From Robiginitomaculum sp. (lineage in GTDB: Bacteria > Pseudomonadota > Alphaproteobacteria > Caulobacterales > Maricaulaceae): a DNA stretch of 22,702 bases. Made by a program: the position numbers and the translations under genes. The notes under the pieces were generated by a model. It worked only from the letters and a program-made list of their open reading frames with translations, searched no databases and was not told the origin of the DNA. Where the stretch lies: contig JAKIUV010000046.1 in NCBI GenBank assembly GCA_021647375.1, positions 1 to 22,702 on the forward strand. The letters are read 5' to 3'. This document shows positions 15,750 to 22,678 of the stretch, piece after piece. Within the stretch, counting starts at the first letter, position 1, and each line of letters starts with the position of its first letter.

Positions 15750-16433
15750 CTATTCTTGCTTATGGGTTTGCGGCGTCTTGCGCAATGGGCGTTTGCCCGG
15801 TTCTCGGGCAAAGCTGACTAATAACTTGCCGTATTCCCGCATTAACAATTTGGTCTTGGCCCAGCCGCCCCACCAAGGTGTATTATCCGAGTGTTCGGTG
15901 GCTACAGGGTAGGCAATGATTGCAACACCGCCCATAGCGCTAGTGATTTCCATTTTAGCACGAGGCATATGATAGGAAGACGTGACCAGCAATATTTTCT
16001 CATAGCCAAGTGCTCGCGCCCAATTGGCGGTCTCTTGTGCATTTCCGTAGGTGTTTTCAGCTTCGTAATCCAGATCGACACAACAGATAAATTTGGCTGC
16101 TTCCAGACTCAACAAATTTTGTATCTGCGCTGGTTTGATTTTGCGGTTAACACCTGAAATCAGTAGGCGCTCGCCGTGCCCATTTTGTAAAAGATCCGCG
16201 CCGACCATAAGCCTGCTACCGTCTGCACCTGTAAGCACCACTATACCGTCAACTTTTGGTAGGATAGCAGGTGGTTTGGCCGTCGATATATGAAAGACAA
16301 ACAAAACAAAACCGCTGACCAGTAAAGTCACCCCAAAACTAAATAAAAACTTGAATAGTTTGAAAAGGGCACTGCGGATAGGCGTTTTTCCTTTGGCAGG
16401 TCTTGCGGATTTATTCTTTGCGGATTTACTCAT
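15750..16433 (-). CDS. YdcF-like (DUF218) membrane protein
   Basis: A 227-residue protein with a Lys-rich N-terminus, one membrane segment at about residues 30-48 and a C-terminal DUF218 domain. Motifs: DGIVVLTGADGSRL, GERLLISGVNRK, NTYGNAQETANWA, and KILLVTSSYHMPRAKM, the usual DUF218 core (G.....E, NT..NA, VTS.yHmpRa). Relatives include SanA and ElyC, which affect envelope integrity, but the reaction is unknown. Its start overlaps the ftsX stop by four bases (ATGA), so translation is coupled. The conserved position behind ftsEX in alphaproteobacteria supports a link to cell-wall work. Confidence 0.9.
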   Translation of the reverse strand: MSKSAKNKSARPAKGKTPIRSALFKLFKFLFSFGVTLLVSGFVLFVFHISTAKPPAILPKVDGIVVLTGADGSRLMVGADLLQNGHGERLLISGVNRKIKPAQIQNLLSLEAAKFICCVDLDYEAENTYGNAQETANWARALGYEKILLVTSSYHMPRAKMEITSAMGGVAIIAYPVATEHSDNTPWWGGWAKTKLLMREYGKLLVSFAREPGKRPLRKTPQTHKQE

Positions 16434-17344
16434 GGATAAATTTCATCAAACAGTGTTTTTACTACTGTTTGCCAACTGGTGAGCGCAATGATCAGTGCCA
16501 AAATAATAGGGACGGTTATCACTAGGTAAATATCTGCAAGCGATAAATGCAGACCGGGTAGAAAATAAGAAAATCCGCCGGATGTAGAAAACAACAGTCC
16601 GACTAGTACAGAAACCAACAAGGCGGCCAAAGCGCCTATAGCCCCAGCTTTAAATCCTGACCAAGCGAAGCGGAAAGAAAATAACCGCGCAGTGTAACTC
16701 GGCGGCGCTCCGACTTGTTGCAAGACATCCATCAAGCGCCGCTGCCCGGTTATTCCGGCGCGTGTGGCGAATATAGAGGCAGCCACGCTGGCTATGGTGA
16801 TCAGAGCCAGCGCCAATAGCGACAGTACCCGCGCAGCGCCCGTTGTGCGTTTTATCTCTTCGTCCCACTGGCTGTGGTCGTCTATATCGGCGCGAATGCC
16901 TGCGGCTGATAAAAGAGAAGTGACGTGTTTTATGTTTAATTCTTGCTTCGTTTTCAGTTTTACGTCCAGCAAGACCGGGAGCGGTAGATCGTCGGGCAAA
17001 GGTGCATCTCCGAGCCATGGTTGCAACAGTTTTTTGGAATGCTCTGACGGCAGGATCGTTACGGTGGCCACGGAGGGTAGTTCGCTTAATATGGTTTTTG
17101 CTTGCTCTGCTTGTTTGGTGTTTTCATTTGGTTTAATCTGCACGGTAACTGTTCCGTCCAGATTATCATGCCATCCTGCCGCCGCACGGTAGCCTGAGGC
17201 GACGGCCAGCAGAGTAAGGGTAGCCAGGAATGCCAAAATCACCAAAACCATAAATAAAGGCCGGGCGTCTTTTTTGTTTTGAGACAAAAGGGGCTGTGCC
17301 GTAATGGTCATCTGGGCGGGTGAATTTGGTGGTGGTGTGTTCAT
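16430..17344 (-). CDS. ftsX: Cell division protein FtsX (permease-like subunit)
   Basis: A 304-residue protein with the FtsX layout: a cytosolic N-terminus, a first membrane helix at about residues 28-50, an extracytoplasmic domain to about 165, then three further helices (SLLALALITIASVAASIFAT; AIGALAALLVSVLVGLLF; VITVPIILALIIALTSW). The stretch RRLMDVLQQVGAPPSYTAR between helices 2 and 3 is the typical FtsX/MacB cytosolic loop. With FtsE it controls peptidoglycan amidases at the division septum. The start lies one base after the ftsE stop. A proline-rich beginning (NTPPPNSPAQ) is species-specific. Confidence 0.93.
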   Translation of the reverse strand: MNTPPPNSPAQMTITAQPLLSQNKKDARPLFMVLVILAFLATLTLLAVASGYRAAAGWHDNLDGTVTVQIKPNENTKQAEQAKTILSELPSVATVTILPSEHSKKLLQPWLGDAPLPDDLPLPVLLDVKLKTKQELNIKHVTSLLSAAGIRADIDDHSQWDEEIKRTTGAARVLSLLALALITIASVAASIFATRAGITGQRRLMDVLQQVGAPPSYTARLFSFRFAWSGFKAGAIGALAALLVSVLVGLLFSTSGGFSYFLPGLHLSLADIYLVITVPIILALIIALTSWQTVVKTLFDEIYP

Positions 17345-17345
17345 A

Positions 17346-18089
17346 TCAACTAATCTCTACACCACTAATATAGCCACTAATATGCCCGTTCTTAATAGAT
17401 AAAATATTGGCTCCGTCTGGAATGAGAGCAATGTTGTGGGTGGCAATAATTGTAGTCGTACCAAGTCTGTTCAACTCCGCAAACAGGCGGATGAGCCTGT
17501 GACCAATATCGTCATCGACATTTCCAGTCGGCTCGTCGGCAATCAGGATTTCCGGCTTGGCGATAACGGCGCGGGCAATTGCCGCCCGCTGTTTCTCGCC
17601 GCCAGAAAGCGTTGGGGGCAGGGCGTGGGCGCGCGCGCCCAGCCCGACCCATTTCAAAAGACCTAGCACGTCGTCTTGGTAATTCGCCCGTTTCTGCCCC
17701 GCAACCCGAAGCGGTAGAGCCACATTTTCAAACACATTTAAATGCTCTATCAAGCGAAAATCCTGCAAAACAATACCCATGCGCCGTTTAAGTGCCGGGA
17801 TAGATGCCCTCTCGATTTGCGAGGTATCTTGGCCGAACAAAGTTATCAATCCGCGCGATGGGCGCATATGCAAATATATCAATTTGAGCAAAGTGCTTTT
17901 GCCTGCCCCTGACGGCCCGGTCACAAATGTCATGGAACCTTGCGGCAAGGAGAAACTGACGTCGCTCAGGATTTCTCCGTCCCGGTCATACCGAAACCCG
18001 ACCCGATCAAACTGGATATTGGCGGTGGCATTCCCGCTGCGTATATGATGGCTATTATTGATGTCAGGTCTCGCATTTTGGTGATTCAT
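17346..18089 (-). CDS. ftsE: Cell division ATP-binding protein FtsE
   Basis: The ABC ATPase partner of FtsX. Motifs with residues counted from the ATG at 18089: Walker A GPSGAGKST (58-66), Q-loop in GIVLQDFRLIEHLNVFENVA, signature LSGGEKQRAAIARA, Walker B ILIADEPTGNVD with the catalytic Glu, and H-loop ATHN. IQFDRVGFRYDRDGEILSDV is the usual FtsE N-terminus, here preceded by about 24 extra residues. The open frame reaches 18257, but those residues overlap the divergent gene. I chose ATG 18089 for AGGG just upstream; ATG 18104 is a close alternative. First gene of ftsE-ftsX-ydcF-like-DUF2125. Confidence 0.94.
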   Translation of the reverse strand: MNHQNARPDINNSHHIRSGNATANIQFDRVGFRYDRDGEILSDVSFSLPQGSMTFVTGPSGAGKSTLLKLIYLHMRPSRGLITLFGQDTSQIERASIPALKRRMGIVLQDFRLIEHLNVFENVALPLRVAGQKRANYQDDVLGLLKWVGLGARAHALPPTLSGGEKQRAAIARAVIAKPEILIADEPTGNVDDDIGHRLIRLFAELNRLGTTTIIATHNIALIPDGANILSIKNGHISGYISGVEIS

Positions 18090-18167
18090 TTTGACCCTAG
18101 ACATTTTATCACGGCTTCGCCACATTCTTATGACAATTTGCTTATCACAACTGATTCGGAAAATCGA

Positions 18168-18980
18168 ATGATTCTTACCTGTCCCGAATGCGCAACGAGC
18201 TTTAAAGTAGCTGACGATGCCATTGGTGCCAATGGGCGGACGGTGCGCTGCTCTCAATGTTCCACGACATGGTTTGTTGCGGCGGAGCCGGACGTTCTTA
18301 ATTTGGAGGAGAGCAAAAAGGTTTCCGAAACCCGCGATCAGGTTAGCCGCGAAGCTGTATCAAGTGATATGGGGTCAGATTTTAAAAGTGTAGATTTTGG
18401 CTATGATGATGCACTTGATAACATGCGGGAGCGCGACCTTGAAGCCAGTGCGGCAGGCATAGGCGCCCATGCGGCCATCCGCGATAATGCCGACCGCATA
18501 CGGGCGCGCAGACGTTTATTCGGCGTCGGCATGATTTGGGTCGTGACCCTGTCAATTTTGGCACTCTTTGCGCTATCTGCATTGTTATTTAGGGCAACAA
18601 TTGTAGAAAAATTCCCCGGTACAGCACCAATATATAAAGCCATTGGCCTAGAGGCTAATGCGTCAGGACTGGAAATTTACAACATTGAAACCCGCTACGG
18701 AAACAATGAGGGTGTGCAAGTGTTGTTTGTCAGCGGCAAGATCAAAAACTACGACCGCAAAACCCGCGATGTAGATCTCATAAAGCTTAGTTTTAAAAAT
18801 GAAGCTGGCGAAGTGCTCACCTCTTGGGTGGTCGAGCCGCCGCAAACCACGCTTAAGTCCGGCAAAACAATAGAATTCGCTTCCCAATACCCCAACCCAC
18901 CAATAGACGCTGTAAAGCTAGCCCCGGGATTTGTAACAGAGGCGGGTGTGCAAACTGAACAGCCTACGGCATCGCAGTAG
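18168..18980 (+). CDS. MJ0042-type zinc-ribbon membrane protein
   Basis: A 270-residue protein. Residues 1-36 form a zinc ribbon with two CxxC knuckles (MILTCPECATSFKV ... TVRCSQCSTTWFV). An acidic linker follows to about residue 105, then one membrane segment (about 125-147, GMIWVVTLSILALFALSALLF), then a DUF3426-like beta domain that would face the periplasm (VSGKIKNYDRKTRDVDLIKL, SGKTIEFASQYPNPP). This is the common alphaproteobacterial neighbour divergent from ftsE. Its role is unknown. The upstream open frame to 17940 is antisense to ftsE; the ATG at 18168 places the zinc ribbon at residue 5, as in relatives. Confidence 0.92.
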   Translation: MILTCPECATSFKVADDAIGANGRTVRCSQCSTTWFVAAEPDVLNLEESKKVSETRDQVSREAVSSDMGSDFKSVDFGYDDALDNMRERDLEASAAGIGAHAAIRDNADRIRARRRLFGVGMIWVVTLSILALFALSALLFRATIVEKFPGTAPIYKAIGLEANASGLEIYNIETRYGNNEGVQVLFVSGKIKNYDRKTRDVDLIKLSFKNEAGEVLTSWVVEPPQTTLKSGKTIEFASQYPNPPIDAVKLAPGFVTEAGVQTEQPTASQ

Positions 18981-19037
18981 GGTTATTAGCAGGCCTATTT
19001 TCACTTTTATATTATTGGTTTTTTGGTGGTGGCGTCC

Positions 19038-19610
19038 CTAATGGGGTATGGGATAGCCTTGTTTTTCCATGCAGGCGGGACAATCATAAGGTGGTCGATT
19101 GGGGTCGGAGTCTGGCGGGTGGGAAATGCCTGTGATTATAACGTATACACGGTCGTTGATGGTTTTACGGACACCGTCGCCCGTTTGAATAAACAAATCA
19201 TTCTCCCCGTGGGCAATAATCTCAGCAGTATCGGCAGGGTATCCCTGTTGCCCTAGCCATTCCTGAACCGCGACCGCGCGTCTACGGGACAATTCCATAT
19301 TGGCGTCAGCATCCCCCTCCGTATTCGTGTGCCCGTGTATCTCCGCAATAGTGAATACACAATTTGCTTCAGTTATAGCCTCAAATCGCGAGAGTAGTCG
19401 TTTTAATCGTTTTGGTGAAGTCGTAAATGTTGTTTCATTGTATTTCATAAAAACTGTTAAGCGTATTGGAAATGTACAAATTTTCCCCATTCTGGCAGCT
19501 AAAATCGGCTGTGCCGCAGGTTGCTTGGCTGTCTGCGCAGTAGAACATGCAGGAGCCAATAATATGGCTACAATGATACAGGGTAACAGAAATGTCCAAG
19601 GCCTCATCAT
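19038..19610 (-). CDS. OmpA-domain envelope protein
   Basis: A 190-residue exported protein. The signal sequence covers residues 1-26 (FLLPCIIVAILLAPACSTA). A cysteine follows, but the preceding APA does not fit a classical lipobox, so lipidation is doubtful. The C-terminal part is an OmpA-type peptidoglycan-binding domain: IAEIHGHTNTEGDADANMEL then LSRRRAVAVQEWL, matching the Nx2LSx2RAx2Vx3L pattern. The final residues carry a CxxC (YDCPACMEKQGYPIPH), unusual after an OmpA domain. It starts one base after the stop of the acidic-protein gene, so it is probably translated from the same transcript and shares its promoter. It would anchor to the cell wall. The gap 18981-19037 to the convergent gene has no clear terminator. 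Confidence 0.85.
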   Translation of the reverse strand: MMRPWTFLLPCIIVAILLAPACSTAQTAKQPAAQPILAARMGKICTFPIRLTVFMKYNETTFTTSPKRLKRLLSRFEAITEANCVFTIAEIHGHTNTEGDADANMELSRRRAVAVQEWLGQQGYPADTAEIIAHGENDLFIQTGDGVRKTINDRVYVIITGISHPPDSDPNRPPYDCPACMEKQGYPIPH

Positions 19611-19611
19611 A

Positions 19612-20538
19612 TTACCAATTCCTATATTGTTTCAACATTAAGTCGCACCACTTGGGCAAATATTTCCCGATGATGGAGGAGTTCCTGACAACCCACCATT
19701 CGCCTGCAAACTCAATGCCTGATTCAACATCAATATATATATTTGCACCGCCACCAGAGATGAAATCTCTATACCCTCTTATTATTTCGTTTGGCTGTAT
19801 AACAATTTGATGACCAGCAGCAGTCGTAACTGTTATAGGGCTATCCGTATTATTTATAAAGTCTGACAAAGTATTATCCACGATGAGGTTTATTGGGTCA
19901 CCAGAAATGCTACCAAACAAATCCCCATAAGATTGGTTGCCAAACCCGGGAAGTGAAATGCCGCCACCCGCATTTTGGGCAAAGGCCTGACTTAATGCAT
20001 CCAAAGCCGTAGCAAGTTGTATGTTGCTGGCATTTGACTCATTACTTCCATTAGACGTGATATTGACCTCCACATCTATGCCGCCGATATTGATAGTGCC
20101 GCAATTAATGCTTATTTCTGCAGCAGGCAAATCCAAATCCGGAGGGGCTATATCGAACAGGCCGGCTAGGGCATTATCAAAATATGCGCCAAAATCGAAG
20201 AAGAAGTTTGGTTGCCATTGGGGAACTATGGTACCCGTCACAATAACTTCATCTATCGGCTCTTCTTCGTCCGGATCTGGCTCTGGGGGTTCGTCATCAC
20301 CGTCCCAGCCGAAGAAGTCATTTAAGAAATCATTGAAGCCGTCAAAGCTGTTATTTGTGCCCCAGAATGGATCATTGGTGAAATCGTCAAAGGATAAATT
20401 GCCGCTGCCCAAATTGTTGAACAGGGACATGACAGCGTTGAAGCCCGCCGTATTATTAAAACTCAAAACATCCCATGCATCTATTGCGCTCGAATCCAAT
20501 AGTACTGCATCAATACCCAATCCATCAAACCCGTCCAT
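19612..20538 (-). CDS. Unrecognised acidic Asn/Asp/Gly-rich protein (308 aa)
   Basis: Not recognised. The protein is strongly acidic and rich in Asp, Asn, Phe and Gly. Residues 1-75 are a low-complexity stretch (MDGFDGLGIDAVLLDSS, FNDFLNDFFGWDGDDEP), followed by an acidic Pro/Glu linker (EPPEPDPDEEEPIDE) and a beta-rich second half (INCGTINIGGIDVEVNITSN, VTTAAGHQIVIQPNEIIRGY). No N-terminal signal peptide and no membrane segment are visible, so export, if any, would need a C-terminal signal; none is obvious. DEVIVTGTI resembles a TonB-box/plug start, but the rest does not fit a receptor. The start is secure: AGGAGG lies five bases before the ATG at 20538. Upstream lie an inverted repeat, a nine-C run and a TTGACA element. 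It heads a two-gene unit with the OmpA-domain gene. Confidence 0.82.
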   Translation of the reverse strand: MDGFDGLGIDAVLLDSSAIDAWDVLSFNNTAGFNAVMSLFNNLGSGNLSFDDFTNDPFWGTNNSFDGFNDFLNDFFGWDGDDEPPEPDPDEEEPIDEVIVTGTIVPQWQPNFFFDFGAYFDNALAGLFDIAPPDLDLPAAEISINCGTINIGGIDVEVNITSNGSNESNASNIQLATALDALSQAFAQNAGGGISLPGFGNQSYGDLFGSISGDPINLIVDNTLSDFINNTDSPITVTTAAGHQIVIQPNEIIRGYRDFISGGGANIYIDVESGIEFAGEWWVVRNSSIIGKYLPKWCDLMLKQYRNW

Positions 20539-20553
20539 TGCGACCTCCTCGTG

Positions 20554-20580
20554 TTATGGTTAATATTGCGTTAACCATAA
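20554..20580. promoter_or_regulatory. Perfect 10-bp inverted repeat, likely operator
   Basis: TTATGGTTAA (20554-20563) and TTAACCATAA (20571-20580) are exact inverted copies around a seven-base spacer. The element lies 15 bases before the start codon of the acidic-protein gene, between its ribosome site and the -35 element, and includes the -10-like TATGGT. A dimeric regulator binding here would block or modulate the promoter. A hairpin in the mRNA leader is the alternative, but the long stretch without a T run argues against a terminator. Confidence 0.7.
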
Positions 20581-20600
20581 CTTAAGGGGGGGGGTGTCAA
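20574..20600 (-). promoter_or_regulatory. Candidate promoter with a homopolymer spacer for the acidic-protein/OmpA unit
   Basis: On the minus strand a perfect TTGACA (20600-20595) is followed by C9, TTAAG, T and then TATGGT (20579-20574), a four-of-six match to the -10 consensus. The spacer is 15 bases, two short of the optimum of 17, and nine of the 15 are the C run. The predicted start site falls inside the inverted repeat. The promoter call rests on consensus and position. Confidence 0.55.
20586..20594. repeat. Nine-base poly-G/poly-C tract
   Basis: Nine consecutive G on the plus strand (C on the minus strand), the longest G/C homopolymer I see in the window. It touches the TTGACA -35 element on its 3' side and lies wholly inside the -35/-10 spacer of the acidic-protein gene. 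Such tracts slip during replication. Confidence 0.97.
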
Positions 20601-20655
20601 GCGCTAAGGCTGTAAAAAATAATTCACGTTGATTTTGGTGTGTTCTTTGCCGAGC

Positions 20656-21963
20656 TTAAACATCCACCCTAACAGCTCCGTCCGCATCAATCCACGCCCT
20701 GCGCATGCCTTTTGAGGTATAGGGCATGGTGGGTATTCCGGTTTTGCCTAGGGCGATAACGCCGCCGTAACCGCCTTGGGTTTTCATATCCGTAAGGGCG
20801 GCTTTGGCGGCATCGGCGCGCTTGGCGGCTTCGTCTGCTGATGTTTTGGCGGCGGCGAAGTTTTTGTTAATGGCCTGCGTGCCCGCCACGCCCAGCATAG
20901 TGGTGGCCTGCGCTAACAGGCTGGCGGCTTCGGGGGTGCCGCTCAGCGCGTCTATTTTGTCTTGCGCGGTTTTGCGCGCCGCCAGATAGCTGGCGCAGTC
21001 CTGTGCCATTGTGGTGGTGGCAGCCCATTTTGGCTGGCTGCGGTTGAGCACCGCCAAAGCGGTTGTGTGCTTGTTGGCGGTGGCTTCCGTAACGCCGGTG
21101 GCGCGGTCGCGCTCCATTTCCAGAATGATATCCTGAATGCCGCTTTTGCCCGCATGGGCCTTGAAGGTGGTAAGCTGGGTATCAAAGGCCTTAAGCGCGG
21201 TGATCCAATTGCCAATCGCTGTGGTTTCCGCATCGATATAGATATGAACATCGGCAATATTGCCCAACAGTTGGTTGGATTTTTTGTAATTAGCCGTGAC
21301 AGCGAATTTCGCGGCGGCGTAACGGGTGTTAAACGTGTCAATGGCGGCCTGCACCGGCGTGCGCACCGCCACATCCAACGCATTGATGGCGGCGATCAGC
21401 GGGTCGTAGGCGGCGATCGTGGAGTCATATTCGGCTTTGTTATGAAAGTCCGCCTCTAGGTTTTTGAACATGTCCGGAATGAGATCAAGCTTGGCAACCG
21501 CGTCTTTATACTTCTTGGCCGTGGCATCGGCGAGCGCGTGGGTATAGGTGCCCTCCATCAGGCGGGTTTGCGCATCCACATCGGCATTGCCGCTCACTTG
21601 GCCAAGATAGGTTTGCGCCAGCGCCTTGCGCGGGCCGTCCAGCACTTTCCATTCCGAGAAATCATCGGCGAGGGCCTCAGCATTAACACAGCGCGGGGGC
21701 AGGGCCGCAAGGTCTATGATCGCTTGTTTATGGCCATGCGCGGAGGCTTTGGCGATGGCGGCGTCGCGGTCGGCTTTGATAGCGTCGATGGTCGGCTTCA
21801 CGGCTGGGTCGGCGGCTTTGGGGTGGTGCTCCAGCGGCGCGAGGCTGATATTAAACAGCTCAAGCGCCGATTTCCATGCGGCTTTCCGGGTGCTGGCCTC
21901 GGTGATGGTTGTTTGCAGCATGGTCAGCGCTTTTTGCGCGCTATCAAGCTTGGCGGCGTCCAT
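20656..21963 (-). CDS. Large alpha-helical protein, C-terminal part (out of frame with its N-terminal part)
   Basis: Not recognised. The open frame codes 435 residues that are Ala/Lys/Asp-rich and almost entirely helical, with recurring units of about 90-100 residues built as a long helix, an NxW or KW turn and an A-rich helix (TRKAAWKSALELFN, AIGNWITALKAFDTQLTTF, NRSQPKWAATTTMAQD). No signal peptide or membrane segment. The end (MRRAWIDADGAVRVDV) looks like a small beta tail. The ATG at 21963 is probably internal: the reading frame upstream continues ADPAK into MDAAK, and the sequence before it belongs in another frame to the product at 22028-22477. Helical repeat proteins of this type occur near secretion-system effectors, but nothing here proves such a role. 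It looks more GC-rich than the neighbours. Confidence 0.7.
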   Translation of the reverse strand: MDAAKLDSAQKALTMLQTTITEASTRKAAWKSALELFNISLAPLEHHPKAADPAVKPTIDAIKADRDAAIAKASAHGHKQAIIDLAALPPRCVNAEALADDFSEWKVLDGPRKALAQTYLGQVSGNADVDAQTRLMEGTYTHALADATAKKYKDAVAKLDLIPDMFKNLEADFHNKAEYDSTIAAYDPLIAAINALDVAVRTPVQAAIDTFNTRYAAAKFAVTANYKKSNQLLGNIADVHIYIDAETTAIGNWITALKAFDTQLTTFKAHAGKSGIQDIILEMERDRATGVTEATANKHTTALAVLNRSQPKWAATTTMAQDCASYLAARKTAQDKIDALSGTPEAASLLAQATTMLGVAGTQAINKNFAAAKTSADEAAKRADAAKAALTDMKTQGGYGGVIALGKTGIPTMPYTSKGMRRAWIDADGAVRVDV

Positions 21964-22027
21964 TTTGGCGGGGTCGGCTCGCCGCTGGCTGGCATAAGGG
22001 CGTCATACCGGGCAATCTGGGCTTCGA

Positions 22028-22477
22028 TCAGCGGCAGCAATCGCTCGATATCGGCGAGCTTGGCACCTCCGATATCAGTGCCATCATCAGGGCCGCCTGC
22101 TCCGCGCCCGCTGTGCTTTTCAGCAGGGTGGCAACCTGTTGCACACTGGTAAGGGCTTTAGTAAACGCGCCCGCTTCGGCCTGTTTTACCGCCACACCCC
22201 AGAGCGCGATAGTTTCCTGAAGGTCGATCCCGGGGGTGCCTTTCACCTTCTTAATGGCGGCAAGCACTTGCGCGGCAATGGATTTCCACTTGGCTTCCAG
22301 CGGGTCCGGCTCGGACTGAGGGTCCGGTTTGGGGGTGCCCGCCCCGCCACCGCCAGCCTCGTCCTCCTCATCGGCTTCCAGCACCGTGCCTTCAAGGTCA
22401 AACACTTTGAGGTGACGTTTTCGTTTTCCGAAGGGGCCGTTATCGGGCGTGGGCCGTGCAAGGGCTTCAAAACTCAT
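22028..22477 (-). CDS. Large alpha-helical protein, N-terminal part (frameshifted before 22060)
   Basis: This frame reads MSFEALARPTPDNGPFGKR, then a charged segment (HLKVFDLEGTVLEADEED), a Gly/Pro linker (AGGGGAGTPKPDPQSEPDP) and a helical unit beginning LEAKWKSIAAQVLAAIKKV. After ALMMALI it departs into EVPSSPISSDCCR-stop, whereas shifting one base gives IGGAKLADIERLLPLIEAQ, which continues the helical pattern; a second one-base shift near 21980 leads into the frame of the 435-residue part. Together they would make about 607 residues. No ribosome site is seen before the ATG at 22477, and the frame stays open upstream to about 22510 across the META remnant, so the start is unsure. Real pseudogenisation or sequencing error are both possible. 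Confidence 0.6.
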   Translation of the reverse strand: MSFEALARPTPDNGPFGKRKRHLKVFDLEGTVLEADEEDEAGGGGAGTPKPDPQSEPDPLEAKWKSIAAQVLAAIKKVKGTPGIDLQETIALWGVAVKQAEAGAFTKALTSVQQVATLLKSTAGAEQAALMMALISEVPSSPISSDCCR

Positions 22478-22480
22478 GTA

Positions 22481-22675
22481 GCAACCGAAGGCGGCGTGTT
22501 CCAGCTTGGCCCGCTAAAACTGCGGGGCAGTGTGTGCGCAAAGGATGTGATGACAGAGGAGGGAGAATATTTGCTTATATTAGCCCGCCTCAGCCATTAT
22601 GAAATTGAAGCCGACGGGACATTGGTGTTGAGCAGCTACGGGGCCGCAAAAATTCGGGCGGTGCGGGCTGCGTAG
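22481..22675 (+). pseudogene. Remnant of a META/HslJ domain (C-terminal half)
   Basis: The plus frame ending at TAG 22673-22675 contains GGVFQLGPLKLRGSVC, AKDVMTEEGEYLLILARLSH and YEIEADGTLVLSSYGAAKIR. This is the layout of the second half of META (HslJ-type) domains: a strand ending in C, then ..E..YL..L....yei.gd.L.L. The first half, with its GCN motif, is missing: upstream of about 22478 the frame runs antisense to the helical gene and has no META features. I therefore call it a truncated fragment. No start codon with a ribosome site was found for it. Confidence 0.55.
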
Positions 22676-22678
22676 GCG

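Noticed and set aside
20233..20256. TonB-receptor-like motif DEVIVTGTI in the acidic protein
   Set aside because: The protein is only 308 residues, has no signal peptide, no plug domain and no barrel strands, so the match is taken as coincidental.
20021..20563. Plus-strand open frame of 180 codons, Ser/Lys-rich
   Set aside because: Antisense to the acidic protein; its basic low-complexity product is the mirror of the acidic codons. The minus-strand gene has a perfect ribosome site and tight coupling with its neighbour.
21538..22152. Plus-strand open frame of 204 codons
   Set aside because: Antisense to the helical gene; His/Gly/Arg-rich composition typical of the complement of an Ala/Lys/Asp-rich coding strand.
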